A stretch of DNA of 64,000 nucleotides from Sphingomonas sp. BK345. Its GTDB lineage: Bacteria; Pseudomonadota; Alphaproteobacteria; Sphingomonadales; Sphingomonadaceae. The translations under genes were made by a program, and so were the position numbers. Positions 6,816-16,146 of the stretch are shown here, in pieces (position 1 is the stretch's first letter; every line of letters begins with the position of its first letter). Under the pieces are notes generated by a model. It made no database searches, had not been told where the DNA came from, and was given only the letters and a program-made list of their open reading frames with translations. The stretch covers positions 806,001 to 870,000 of the forward strand of contig NZ_JACHZX010000001.1 in assembly GCF_014193845.1 (NCBI RefSeq), in the 5' to 3' direction.

Positions 6816-9800
6816 CCGATCCCCGCACCCACCTCGCCACGCACGGCATGTACCGCCCCGAGTTCGAGGGTGACGCGTGCGGCGTCGGCCTCGTCGCCGC
6901 CACCGACGGGCGCGCCTCGCGCCGCGTCGTCCAGTCCGCGATCGACGCGCTCAAGGCGGTGTGGCACCGCGGCGCGGTCGACGCCGACGGCAAGACCGGC
7001 GACGGCGCGGGCCTCCACGTCGACCTGCCGGTGCGCTTCTTCGACGATTGCGTCGCCGCCAGCGGGCACAAGCTGCTCCCCAACCGCCTCGCCGTCGGCA
7101 TGGTGTTCCTGCCGCGCACCGATCTCGGCGCGCAGGAGACCTGCCGCACCATCGTCGAGAGCGCGATCATCGAGGCGGGCTATACCATCTACGGCTGGCG
7201 CCAGGTGCCGGTCGACGTGTCGGTGATCGGGCTCAAGGCGCAGTCCACGCGCCCCGAGATCGAGCAGATCATGATCGCCGGCCCGCTGCCGGACCAGGTC
7301 TCGGCCGAGGAGTTCGAGAAGAACCTGTATCTCGTCCGCCGCCGCATCGAGAAGCGCGTGATCGCGGCGCAGATCCAGGGCTTCTACGTCTGCTCGCTGA
7401 GCTGCCGCTCGATTATCTACAAGGGGCTGTTCCTCGCCGAGAGCCTGTCGGTCTTCTACCCCGACCTGCAGGACCAGCGCTTCGAGAGCCGCGTCGCGAT
7501 CTTCCACCAGCGCTATTCCACCAACACCTTCCCGCAATGGTGGCTGGCGCAGCCGTTCCGCTGCCTCGCCCACAACGGCGAGATCAACACCGTGCGCGGC
7601 AACAAGAACTGGATGCTCAGCCACGAGATCCGCATGGCCTCGATCGCGTTCGGCGAGCATTCGGAGGACATCAAGCCGGTGATCCCCGCCGGCGCGTCCG
7701 ACACCGCCGCGCTCGACGCCACCTTCGAGGCGATCTGCCGCTCGGGCCGCGACGCGCCCACCGCCAAGCTGATGCTGGTGCCCGAGGCCTATTCGGACGA
7801 CATGCCACCCGCGCACCACGCGATGTACCAATATCTCGCCTCGGTGATGGAGCCGTGGGACGGCCCCGCCGCGCTGGCGATGACCGACGGGCGCTGGGCG
7901 GTCGGCGGGGTCGACCGCAACGCGCTGCGCCCGCTGCGCTTCACCGAGACCGCCGACGGGCTGCTGATCGTCGGCTCGGAGGCGGGCATGGTGGTGGTGC
8001 CCGAGAGCACGGTGATCGCCAAGGGCCGGCTGGGGCCGGGGCAGATGATCGCGGTCGACCTGCACGAGGGCCGCGTGCTGCGCGACCGCGAGGTGAAGGA
8101 CCGGATCGCCGCCGAGCAGGATTATGCCGCGATGATCGGTGAGTTCTCCACCATGGCCGACCTGCCCCCCGCCCCGGTCGACACGCTGACGCGCTACGCC
8201 CGCGCCGACCTCACGCGGCGCCAGGTCGCCGCCGGCCAGACGATCGAGGACATGGAGCTGATCCTGTCGCCGATGGTGGAGAGCGGCAAGGAAGCGATCG
8301 GCTCGATGGGGGACGACACGCCGCTCGCGGTGATCTCGGACAAGCCGCGCCTGATCAGCCAATTCTTCCGCCAGAACTTCAGCCAGGTGACCAACCCGCC
8401 GATCGATCCCTTGCGCGAGCGGTACGTGATGTCGCTGCGCACGCGCTTCGGCAACCTCGCCAACATCCTCGACACCGAGGACCGGCGCGAGCGCGTGCTG
8501 GTGCTCGACAGCCCGGTGCTGACCTCGACCGACTGGGCGCGGCTCAAGGGCTATTTCGGCCAGGCCGCGGCCGACATCGACTGCACCTTCGAGGCGGGCG
8601 GCGGCCCCGAGAAGCTGCGCGCCGCGATCCAGCGCATCCGCAACCAGGCCGAGCAGGCGGTGCGCGAGGGCAAGAGCGAGCTGTTCCTCACCGACGAGCA
8701 TATCAGCGAGGACCGCGTCGCGATCCCGGGCGTGCTCGCCGCCGCGGCGGTGCACACGCACCTCGTCCGCCGCGGCCTGCGCTCCTACGCCTCGGTCAAC
8801 GTGCGCGCGGCCGAGTGCCTCGACACGCATTATTACGCGGTGCTGATCGGCGTCGGCGCCACCACGGTGAACGCCTATCTCGCCGAGGCCGCGATCGCCG
8901 ACCGCCACGCCCGCGGGCTGTTCGGCAAACTCTCGCTCGAGGACTGCCTCGCGCGGCACAAGAAGGCGATCGAGGAGGGCCTGCTCAAGATTCTCAGCAA
9001 GATGGGGATCTCGGTGATCTCCAGCTATCGCGGCGGCTACAACTTCGAGGCGGTCGGGCTCAGCCGCAGCCTCGTCAACGACCTGTTCCCGGGCATGCCG
9101 GCCAAGATCTCGGGCGAGGGCTATGCCTCGCTCCACGTCAACGCCACCGAGCGTCACGAGGCGGCGTACGATCAGGCGGTGGCGACGCTGCCGATCGGCG
9201 GCTTCTACCGCCAGCGCCACAGCGGCGAGGCGCATGCCTATTCGGCGCAGCTGATGCACCTGCTGCAGACCGCGGTGGCGACCGACAGCTACTCGAGCTA
9301 CCTGCAATTCTCGCGCGGGGTGGCCGACCTGCCGCCGATCTACCTGCGCGACCTGCTCCAGTTCAACTTCCCCAACGAAGGCGTGCCGGTCGACCAGGTC
9401 GAGGCGATCACCGAGATCCGCAAGCGCTTCGTCACCCCGGGCATGTCGCTCGGCGCACTCTCGCCCGAGGCGCACGAGACGCTGGCGATCGCGATGAACC
9501 GGATCGGCGCCAAGGCGGTGTCGGGCGAGGGCGGCGAGGACAAGGCGCGCTACACGCCCTATGCCAACGGCGACAACGCCAACTCGGTGATCAAGCAGAT
9601 CGCCAGCGGGCGCTTCGGCGTGACGGCCGAGTATCTCAACGCCTGCGACGAGATCGAGATTAAGGTCGCGCAGGGCGCCAAGCCCGGCGAGGGTGGCCAG
9701 CTGCCCGGCTTCAAGGTGACCGAGTTCATCGCCAAGCTGCGCCACGCCACCCCGGGCGTGACGCTGATCAGCCCGCCGCCGCACCACGACATCTACTCGA

Positions 9801-11317
9801 TCGAGGACCTGGCGCAGCTGATCTACGACCTCAAGCAGATCAACCCGCGCGCGCGCGTCTGCGTCAAGCTGGTCAGCTCGGCGGGGATCGGCACGGTCGC
9901 GGCGGGCGTGGCCAAGGCGCACGCCGACGTCATCCTCGTCTCGGGCCATGTCGGCGGCACCGGCGCTTCCCCGCAGACCAGCATCAAATACGCCGGCACG
10001 CCGTGGGAGATGGGGCTCTCCGAGGTCAACCAGGTGCTCACGCTCAACGGGCTGCGCGGGCGGATCAAACTGCGCGCCGACGGCGGGCTCAAGACCGGGC
10101 GCGACATCGTCGTCGCCGCGATCCTGGGCGCGGAGGAGTTCGGCATCGGCACGCTCAGCCTGGTGGCGATGGGTTGCATCATGGTGCGCCAGTGCCACTC
10201 GAACACCTGCCCGGTCGGCGTCTGCACGCAGGACGAGGCGCTGCGGCAGAAGTTCGTCGGCACGCCCGAGAAGGTGATCAACCTGATGACCTTCATCGCC
10301 GAGGAGGTGCGCGACATCCTCGCCCGGCTCGGCGTGCGCAGCCTCGACGAGGTGATCGGCCGCACCGAGCTGCTGCGCCAGGTCAGCCGCGGCGCCGAGC
10401 ATCTCGACGACCTCGACCTCAACCCGATCCTCGCCAAGGTCGACGCCACCGACGCCGAGCGCCGCTTCTCGCTCAGCACCTTCCGCAACGAGGTGCCCGA
10501 CAGCCTCGACGCGCAGATCATCAAGGACGGCGCGCCGGTCTTCTCGCGCGGCGAGAAGATGCAGCTCACCTACTCGGTGCGCAACACCCACCGCGCGGTC
10601 GGCACGCGCCTCTCCAGCGAGATCACGCGCAAGTTCGGCATGTCGACGCTGGCGGACGGGCACGTGACGATCCGGCTGCGCGGCTCGGCGGGCCAGTCGC
10701 TCGGCGCTTTCCTGTGCCGCGGCATCACGCTGGAGGTGTTCGGCGACGCCAACGACTATGTCGGCAAGGGGCTGTCGGGCGGCACGATCATCGTCCGCCC
10801 GGCGGTGTCCTCGCCGCTGCGCAGCCAGGAGAACACCATCCTGGGCAACACCGTGCTGTACGGCGCCACCTCGGGCAAGCTGTTCGCGGCGGGCCAGGCC
10901 GGGGAGCGGTTCGCGGTGCGCAACTCGGGCGCGACCGTGGTGGTGGAGGGCTGCGGCGCCAACGGCTGCGAATATATGACCGGCGGCACGGCGGTGGTGC
11001 TGGGCGCGGTCGGCGCGAACTTCGGCGCGGGTATGACCGGGGGCATGGCGTTCGTCTACGACGCCGACGGCAGCTTCGCGCGCTCCGCCAACCCCGAGAA
11101 CATCACGTGGCAGCGCGTCGCCGCGGCGCACTGGGAGGAGCAGCTGCGCTCGCTCATCGCCGAGCATGCGGTCGCGACCGACAGCCGCTGGTCGCGCGGG
11201 CTGCTCGACGACTGGGAGCGCACGATCGCCTCGATCTGGCAGGTGGTGCCGCGCGAGATGCTCACCCGGCTGGCGCACCCGCTCGACGACGCGGAGACGC
11301 TGGTGGCGGCGGAGTGA
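6812..11317 (+). CDS. gltB: Glutamate synthase large (alpha) subunit
   Basis: A 1501-residue alpha subunit with all four expected domains. The N-terminal amidotransferase domain (about 23-430) should begin at Cys23 (GDACGVGLVA) after removal of a 22-residue propeptide, which frees the nucleophile for glutamine hydrolysis. A central domain follows. The FMN-binding synthase domain has GEGGEDKARY and SGHVGGTGASP. The 3Fe-4S cysteines are Cys1122, Cys1128 and Cys1133 in GCIMVRQCHSNTC. A C-terminal beta-helix domain has repeated GxxG turns (YMTGGTAVVLG). Length is normal. The start overlaps the HEPN stop (ATGA). No frameshift is visible. Confidence 0.97.
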   Translation: MTDPRTHLATHGMYRPEFEGDACGVGLVAATDGRASRRVVQSAIDALKAVWHRGAVDADGKTGDGAGLHVDLPVRFFDDCVAASGHKLLPNRLAVGMVFLPRTDLGAQETCRTIVESAIIEAGYTIYGWRQVPVDVSVIGLKAQSTRPEIEQIMIAGPLPDQVSAEEFEKNLYLVRRRIEKRVIAAQIQGFYVCSLSCRSIIYKGLFLAESLSVFYPDLQDQRFESRVAIFHQRYSTNTFPQWWLAQPFRCLAHNGEINTVRGNKNWMLSHEIRMASIAFGEHSEDIKPVIPAGASDTAALDATFEAICRSGRDAPTAKLMLVPEAYSDDMPPAHHAMYQYLASVMEPWDGPAALAMTDGRWAVGGVDRNALRPLRFTETADGLLIVGSEAGMVVVPESTVIAKGRLGPGQMIAVDLHEGRVLRDREVKDRIAAEQDYAAMIGEFSTMADLPPAPVDTLTRYARADLTRRQVAAGQTIEDMELILSPMVESGKEAIGSMGDDTPLAVISDKPRLISQFFRQNFSQVTNPPIDPLRERYVMSLRTRFGNLANILDTEDRRERVLVLDSPVLTSTDWARLKGYFGQAAADIDCTFEAGGGPEKLRAAIQRIRNQAEQAVREGKSELFLTDEHISEDRVAIPGVLAAAAVHTHLVRRGLRSYASVNVRAAECLDTHYYAVLIGVGATTVNAYLAEAAIADRHARGLFGKLSLEDCLARHKKAIEEGLLKILSKMGISVISSYRGGYNFEAVGLSRSLVNDLFPGMPAKISGEGYASLHVNATERHEAAYDQAVATLPIGGFYRQRHSGEAHAYSAQLMHLLQTAVATDSYSSYLQFSRGVADLPPIYLRDLLQFNFPNEGVPVDQVEAITEIRKRFVTPGMSLGALSPEAHETLAIAMNRIGAKAVSGEGGEDKARYTPYANGDNANSVIKQIASGRFGVTAEYLNACDEIEIKVAQGAKPGEGGQLPGFKVTEFIAKLRHATPGVTLISPPPHHDIYSIEDLAQLIYDLKQINPRARVCVKLVSSAGIGTVAAGVAKAHADVILVSGHVGGTGASPQTSIKYAGTPWEMGLSEVNQVLTLNGLRGRIKLRADGGLKTGRDIVVAAILGAEEFGIGTLSLVAMGCIMVRQCHSNTCPVGVCTQDEALRQKFVGTPEKVINLMTFIAEEVRDILARLGVRSLDEVIGRTELLRQVSRGAEHLDDLDLNPILAKVDATDAERRFSLSTFRNEVPDSLDAQIIKDGAPVFSRGEKMQLTYSVRNTHRAVGTRLSSEITRKFGMSTLADGHVTIRLRGSAGQSLGAFLCRGITLEVFGDANDYVGKGLSGGTIIVRPAVSSPLRSQENTILGNTVLYGATSGKLFAAGQAGERFAVRNSGATVVVEGCGANGCEYMTGGTAVVLGAVGANFGAGMTGGMAFVYDADGSFARSANPENITWQRVAAAHWEEQLRSLIAEHAVATDSRWSRGLLDDWERTIASIWQVVPREMLTRLAHPLDDAETLVAAE

Positions 11318-11619
11318 TCTTCCCTTCTCGTGACGGGATACGGGGTGAAGTGAAGTCCCCTCGCGGACGCGGCGCCTGAGGAGGCGCCATACCTCACCCC
11401 CTCCCTCACGGGGATCGCTGCACCTTTCGGTCCTGTGCTCCGGCGAAAGCTGGAGCGCAGCATCGCACACACCGCCCGGAGCCGTTCTGCTTGCCCCTGG
11501 GTCCCCGCGTTCGCCGCAACACGGCCACCGAACCCGCACGTCGGGCGATCTCGCCACGAGCTCCTGAGGGGCGGGAGAGAATAGTGCCGTGACGCTCCTC
11601 CCCTCTCGGCGGAGCGGTC
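11318..11619. other. Gap after gltB with diverged repeat
   Basis: No gene is visible in these 302 nt between the convergent gltB and the 607-residue membrane-protein gene. At 11371-11388 lies a perfect hairpin, GGCGCCT-GAGG-AGGCGCC, without a T-tract. From about 11425 to 11515 there is a diverged palindromic intergenic element (CTGTGCTCCGGCGAAAGCTG on one side, TGGGTCCCCGCGTTCGCCG on the other), resembling the repeat families described elsewhere in the window. Confidence 0.5.
11371..11388 (+). terminator. Hairpin downstream of gltB
   Basis: Perfect 7-bp stem GGCGCCT / AGGCGCC with loop GAGG, 54 nt after the gltB stop. There is no run of T, so it may be a Rho-dependent or mRNA-stabilising 3' hairpin rather than a classical intrinsic terminator. 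Confidence 0.35.
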
Positions 11620-13443
11620 CTACTCGATCCGGAACGCGCGGAACGGCGAGCCCTTCTTCAGCGGCACCGGCACCAGCCAGTCGAACCGCTCGCCGCGCGC
11701 CAGCCGCGCGTAGAAGCCGCCCGGCGCCTTAGCGCGATAGTTGGTCGATTCCGCCATGTCCGGGCACACCAGCAGCAAGGTCGCGCCGTGGCGCTTCATG
11801 ATCGCGCGCGCCTGCTCGGGCGTGCCCTTGAAGGCGTGGTGGACGTCGAGGATCGCGTCACCGTTGCGGTGGTACGGCCCGGCGATCGCGTCGTGGTGGG
11901 TCAGCGTGATCAGCCGCGGGCCGATGTCGACGAAGGTGAAGATAGTCTGGCGCGGCAGCCGGTCGAGCGGCGCCATCGCGGGGATCGTCATGCACCGCCC
12001 GGTCGCCTTGTTGACGCGGCGGACATAGGCGCTGGGCCGGTCGATCTGGAACCAGTCGATCGCCAGCTGGGTGAAGCTGCCCGACACCAGCACGAACACC
12101 GCCACCGCCGCGAACGCCTTCGCCGGCCAGAAGCGCGGCGCCAGCAGCCAGGGCAGCGTCGCCCACGCCAGCCCCGCCGCGCCGGGGATGGCGAGCAGCT
12201 GCGCCGCCGGACCGGCGCGCGCCTGCCACAGCAGCATCAGCGCGGCGAAGGCGCCGAACAGCGCGACCGCGGCCCAGCCGCGCAGAGCGGGCGTGCGCCG
12301 CGCGCGCCATGTCGCCAGCAGCGCGCCGATCAGCCCGATGATCGGCAGCGTCACGATCGGCAGCGCGATGCGCAGCGGGTGGCGGTAGATCGGCTTGGCC
12401 TCGCGCACATTGGCGAGCCAGGTGGTGTAGAGCTCGTCCGACACCTGCTCGGGCCGGCCGAGGCATTGCGGGAAGGCGAGCGCGAAGAACGCCGCGACCG
12501 CCGCGCCCGCCGCCAGCGCCAGCACCAGCCGCACCGCCGGCTTCTTCGGGTCGGCCAGCGCGAGCAGCAACAGCAGCCCGCCCGCCAGCACCACCACCGA
12601 CAGCCACACCGGGGTGAGCGCGTCGCAGCGCAGGACGCGGTTGGCGTAGGAGGCGAAGCCGGCATAGCCCGCCGCGCCGCCGCCCGCGAGCGTCAGCGCG
12701 TAGACCGCGAGCCGGTCGCGCTCGCCGCGATCGATCACCCAGGCGAGCGCGATGATCGCGCCCGACATCGCGGCATAGGGCAGCATCTCCAGCCCGATCG
12801 TCAGCGACACCGCGGTGGCGATCCCCACCAGCGCGCCGCCGCGCGCGCCGCGCGGGTCGCACAGGCCCGCCACCGTCACCGCGAGCATCGCCAGCTGCCA
12901 GCCGTGATGGTCGATCCGATCGGGCAGGAACATGCCGAGCGTCACGTTGGTGGCGAGGAACAGCGCCGGCGCCAGCACCCAGGCGAGCGGGTGAATCAGC
13001 CGCCGCAGCGTCGCGCCGAGCGCCACCAGCGTCACCGCCGCGGGCAGCAGCGGCGCGATGCCGCACGCCAGCCGCTCCGCCTCCGCGTAGCCGACCAGCG
13101 GGCGCAGCAGCAGGATCAGCCCCGCGATCGGCAGGTCGACCAGGCGCGACCAGTGGATGTCGAACCCGCCCGGCGGGTCGAGCCGATAGTCGCGCAGGTC
13201 GTACCAGCCCTGGCCGTTCAGCAGCGCGCGCACCTGCATCAGCCGCATGTTGTCGTCGGTGTCGCCGAGCGACAGCCAGTGGATCGCGGCCCAGCGCTTC
13301 CACACGAACCAGGCCGCGATCGCGACCCAGACGAGCAGCGAGAGGCGCAGCCAGTCGCGATCGATCACGCGCGCCGCTCGCTCCAGCCCGTCACGCGCGC
13401 TGTGGCGCTCACCCGGCCCGGCGTCCCGCCCCTGCATATCCAA
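11620..13443 (-). CDS. Polytopic membrane protein, GT-C/oligosaccharyltransferase-like
   Basis: A 607-residue protein with about 11-13 hydrophobic segments and a soluble C-terminal domain (about 475-607). The first outer loop contains LGDTDDNMRLMQVRALL and the spaced HW motif GGFDIHWSRLVDLP. An Asp-rich first loop followed by DRIDHHGWQ in the next loop is the pattern of GT-C fold enzymes that transfer sugars from polyprenyl-phosphate donors. Similar sphingomonad proteins carry vague annotations. Divergent GtrA-like and methyltransferase genes next door fit a role in surface glycan or lipid-linked sugar chemistry. Catalysis is an inference. Confidence 0.65.
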   Translation of the reverse strand: MDMQGRDAGPGERHSARDGLERAARVIDRDWLRLSLLVWVAIAAWFVWKRWAAIHWLSLGDTDDNMRLMQVRALLNGQGWYDLRDYRLDPPGGFDIHWSRLVDLPIAGLILLLRPLVGYAEAERLACGIAPLLPAAVTLVALGATLRRLIHPLAWVLAPALFLATNVTLGMFLPDRIDHHGWQLAMLAVTVAGLCDPRGARGGALVGIATAVSLTIGLEMLPYAAMSGAIIALAWVIDRGERDRLAVYALTLAGGGAAGYAGFASYANRVLRCDALTPVWLSVVVLAGGLLLLLALADPKKPAVRLVLALAAGAAVAAFFALAFPQCLGRPEQVSDELYTTWLANVREAKPIYRHPLRIALPIVTLPIIGLIGALLATWRARRTPALRGWAAVALFGAFAALMLLWQARAGPAAQLLAIPGAAGLAWATLPWLLAPRFWPAKAFAAVAVFVLVSGSFTQLAIDWFQIDRPSAYVRRVNKATGRCMTIPAMAPLDRLPRQTIFTFVDIGPRLITLTHHDAIAGPYHRNGDAILDVHHAFKGTPEQARAIMKRHGATLLLVCPDMAESTNYRAKAPGGFYARLARGERFDWLVPVPLKKGSPFRAFRIE

Positions 13444-13517
13444 AACGCTTCCTTCCGGCCGCCGCGCGCGATAGAGCCGCAGCCGCGTCTAGCCCCGGCG
13501 GCGCAAAGGGCAAGGTT

Positions 13518-13952
13518 TTGGCAGCGTCTCACTCATCCCCGTCGTCCCCGCCGCCGGCGTCCTCCTCACAGCGCGAGATGATCTGGCAGCTGGTGCGCTT
13601 CGGCGTGACGGGCGGGGTGATGACCGCGCTGTACGCGGTGGTCTACTGGCCGCTCGCCACCTATGTGATGAACCCCAACCTGGCGGTGGTGGTCGCCTTC
13701 CTCAGCGTGACCTTCATCGGACGGTTCGCGCACGGCGCGGTGAGCTTCCGCGGCCATGGCACGCGCAGCGCGCGCACCGCGCGGCGCTTCTTCCTGGTGC
13801 AGCTGTTCGGCTTCTTCCTGCAGCAGGGGTTCACCTGGGTGCTGGTGACCGGCCCCTTCTTCCATGGCCCGACATGGTGGCCGCTGGTACCCGCGGTGTC
13901 GGTGGTGCCGCTGCTGACCTTCTGGCTCCAGCGCAACTGGGTGTTCGCGTAA
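13518..13952 (+). CDS. GtrA-family membrane protein
   Basis: A 144-residue protein with four hydrophobic helices typical of GtrA. The first helix starts QLVRFGVTGGVMTALYAVVY, and the last ends TFWLQRNWVFA, the usual family ending. GtrA-like proteins are thought to flip or position polyprenyl-phosphate sugars for surface glycosylation. I kept the TTG start at 13518 (AAAGGG 7 nt upstream), which gives a Ser/Pro-rich 20-residue tail; ATG 13578 is an alternative that starts at the first helix. It is followed 19 nt later by a methyltransferase and diverges from the GT-C-like gene. Confidence 0.8.
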   Translation: MAASHSSPSSPPPASSSQREMIWQLVRFGVTGGVMTALYAVVYWPLATYVMNPNLAVVVAFLSVTFIGRFAHGAVSFRGHGTRSARTARRFFLVQLFGFFLQQGFTWVLVTGPFFHGPTWWPLVPAVSVVPLLTFWLQRNWVFA

Positions 13953-13971
13953 ACATGAAGGCTGATCGCTG

Positions 13972-14700
13972 ATGGACCGCCGCGTCTACGACCGCATGGC
14001 GGAGCACGACTCGACCCACTGGTGGTATCGCGCGCGCCGCGACGTGCTCGCCGATTTCCTCACGCGCGAGGCGCATCTGCCCGCGAACGCGCGCATCCTC
14101 GAGATCGGCTGCGGCACCGGGCACAACCTGCCGATGCTGGCGCAGTTCGGCACGGTCGACGCGATCGAGATCGACCCCGCCGCGCGCGCGATCGCGAGCG
14201 AGCGGCTCGGCCGCGCGGTCGGCGCCGCGCCGCTGCCCGAACTGCCGGGCGTCGAGCGCGGCGCCTATGACCTGGTCGCGGTGCTCGACGTGGTGGAGCA
14301 TATCGAGGACGACGTCGCCGCGCTGGCGGCGATGCGCGCGTGCCTGAAGCCGGGCGGCAAGATCCTGATCGCGGTGCCCGCGCACCAGTGGATGTGGAGC
14401 GCGCACGACGTGGTGAACCATCACCACCGCCGTTATTCCAAGCCCACGCTGGTGCGCGCGATCCGCGCCGCCGGGCTGAAGGAGCGCGGGCTGACCTATT
14501 TCAACTCGCTGCTGTTCCCGCTCGCCGCCGCGGCGCGTCTGGCGGGGCGACTGACCGGGCGCGACGACAGCGACGATTCGCCCCCGGCGGCGCCGCTCAA
14601 CGCCTTGTTCGAGCGCGTCTTCCGTGTCGAGCGCCACCTGGTCGGGCGGGTGCCGATGCCGATCGGCGTGTCGATCCTGACGCTGGCGGAGCCGGCGTAG
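13972..14700 (+). CDS. Class I SAM-dependent methyltransferase
   Basis: A 242-residue methyltransferase of the type 11 group. Motif I is ILEIGCGTGHNLPML (about 42-57), motif II IEIDPAA, and motif IV YDLVAVLDVVEHIEDD. The segment LKPGGKILIAVPAHQWMWS is frequent in methyltransferases linked to cell-surface polysaccharide genes. A C-terminal amphipathic region (about 178-242) follows the Rossmann core. It is co-directional with the GtrA gene 19 nt upstream. Substrate unknown; sugar or lipid methylation is a reasonable guess from context. Confidence 0.8.
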   Translation: MDRRVYDRMAEHDSTHWWYRARRDVLADFLTREAHLPANARILEIGCGTGHNLPMLAQFGTVDAIEIDPAARAIASERLGRAVGAAPLPELPGVERGAYDLVAVLDVVEHIEDDVAALAAMRACLKPGGKILIAVPAHQWMWSAHDVVNHHHRRYSKPTLVRAIRAAGLKERGLTYFNSLLFPLAAAARLAGRLTGRDDSDDSPPAAPLNALFERVFRVERHLVGRVPMPIGVSILTLAEPA

Positions 14701-14757
14701 CGGGGGAGGCGTGGCGGCGGTATCGGCGGCGCGGCGCGGTGCCTGGCCCGTCCCACA

Positions 14758-14855
14758 CCGTCATTCCTGCGACGGCAGGGATCCAGAGACGCGACGGTCG
14801 CGATATCGAACGGGACGACGGCGCGTCTGGATCCCCGCCTGCGCGGGGATGACGG
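14758..14855. repeat. Intergenic palindrome, family E
   Basis: A 98-bp imperfect palindrome. The left arm runs CCGTCATTCCTGCGACGGCA, GGGATCCAG; the right arm CTGGATCCCCGCCTGCGCGG, GGATGACGG. Arms share the outer GTCATNC / GGATGAC layout of the C and D families but have a different core. It sits between convergent genes. Confidence 0.75.
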
Positions 14856-14894
14856 GCAGAATGAGGCGAGCGCACGTCGAACGCTCCCGGCCCC

Positions 14895-15863
14895 TCACCC
14901 CAGGTGCCGCAACGCCTCGGCCGCGCCGGCCAGCTCGCCGTCGTCGAGCGCGGCATAGACCCGCGGCACGGTCGCCAGCAGCCGCGCATATTTGCCGCTC
15001 CCCGCGAACAGCGGCGCCATCTCCGCCAGCCGCAGCAGCGGGCGCAGCGCCGCCGCCACGCCGCCGGTGACGATCACCCCGTCCCACGCGCCATAGACGA
15101 TCGTCAGCTGGCCGGCGTAGCTCCAGAAGGCTCGGCACAGCCAGGTGCAGGCCTCGCCCGCGAGCGGGTCGGCGGCCATCGCGCGCGTGATGTCCTCGGC
15201 GCTGGTCCAGCGCGGCGCGGTGCCGCGGCGGCGCGCCAGCGTCTCGTACAGGCGCACCAGCCCGGGCGCGGAGAGCAGGTCCTCCGCCACCACCGGGTAG
15301 CGCCCGGGGAAGATCTCGGCGGCGAGCCGCGCCAGCTCCTCGCTCACCGCGATGAAGCCGCCATGCCCTGCCTCGGTGGCCAGCACGCGCACCGCCCCCG
15401 CGGCGTCGCGGCTCAGCACCGAGACACCCAGGCCCGAGGTCATCCCGAGCACGCAATAGGTGCCGGCGCGGCGCAGCGAGGGTTCGTCGCCGGCGAACCG
15501 CTCCTCGGCGCGCACGTCGGCGCCATGGAACGCCCAGGCCTCGGCCTCGAAATCGTTGAGGATCAGCGGCGCGTGCCCGAGCATGCCGCGCAGCCCCGAG
15601 CGCGACACGTACCAGCGCCCGCGCGTGATCGATACGGTCTCGCCGCGCGGCAGCCCCGCCACCGCGAAGGCGGAGCGGCGCGGCGGCGCGTCGGGCCGGG
15701 CGTCGCGAAGGAAGTCCATGATCGCGCCGGAGATGCTGACGGTGGTGTCGGCGGTGAAGCCGCGCACGCTGTCGCGCCGCACCTGCCCGGCCGCGTCGGT
15801 GAGCGCGAAGCGCATGCGCTTGCGCCCGACATGCCCGACCAACGCCGTCCCCGCCTCCGCCAT
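14895..15863 (-). CDS. Glucokinase-family protein with degenerate ATP loop
   Basis: A 322-residue protein aligned by eye to bacterial glucokinase (Glk) over its whole length: LILNDFEAEAW (catalytic Asp region), TEAGHGGFI, EDLLSAPGLVRLYE, VIVTGGVAAALRPLL and GSGKYARLL. The N-terminal phosphate-binding loop, normally ALVGDIGGTNxRxAL, reads ALVGHVGRKRMRFAL here: Asp, Gly, Thr and Asn are replaced by His, Arg, Lys and Arg at about residues 11-16. Without that Asp and Thr the usual ATP contacts are lost. It may be a non-catalytic sugar-binding regulator or may bind nucleotide differently. The frame is uninterrupted, so the gene looks maintained. Confidence 0.75.
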   Translation of the reverse strand: MAEAGTALVGHVGRKRMRFALTDAAGQVRRDSVRGFTADTTVSISGAIMDFLRDARPDAPPRRSAFAVAGLPRGETVSITRGRWYVSRSGLRGMLGHAPLILNDFEAEAWAFHGADVRAEERFAGDEPSLRRAGTYCVLGMTSGLGVSVLSRDAAGAVRVLATEAGHGGFIAVSEELARLAAEIFPGRYPVVAEDLLSAPGLVRLYETLARRRGTAPRWTSAEDITRAMAADPLAGEACTWLCRAFWSYAGQLTIVYGAWDGVIVTGGVAAALRPLLRLAEMAPLFAGSGKYARLLATVPRVYAALDDGELAGAAEALRHLG

Positions 15864-15952
15864 GCGGCGCTCTCCCTCGTTATTATTTTCCGTGATATCG
15901 CTATCAGCGCAGGACTAACAGAGGGTTAGCTGTGACCGTGGGGCGGGTGTGC

Positions 15953-16140
15953 CACTCCTCCCCGCTTGGCGGGGAGGGTCGTGCAGGTCGCCATGTCCCC
16001 AGGACATGGCGGGAATTACCGGGGCCATTCCACCCGCACGACAGCCGCAGGCTGGTGGAGGGGGGCCTCCACAGGCCCTGCGCTGCGGGGAGATCCCCCT
16101 CCACCACTCGCCTGCGGCGAGCCGCGAGCGGGGCGGATCT
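15953..16140. repeat. Intergenic palindrome, family A copy 1
   Basis: About 190 bp between divergent ends. The left arm begins CTCCTCCCCGCTTGGCGGGG; the right arm carries CCCCCTCCACCACTCGCCTG and ends AGCGGGGCGGATCT. This copy is longer than the other four because it holds an extra internal hairpin (CCATGTCCCCAGGACATGG). Confidence 0.75.
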
Positions 16141-16146
16141 AGACCC

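Noticed and set aside
6803..11557. A 1584-codon open frame antisense to gltB
   Set aside because: It is a mirror of the GC-rich gltB codon pattern, has no domain resemblance or start signal, and gltB itself is unmistakable.
14758..14855. Insertion sequence flanked by inverted repeats
   Set aside because: Only about 40 nt lie between the arms, too short for a transposase; it is a palindromic element.
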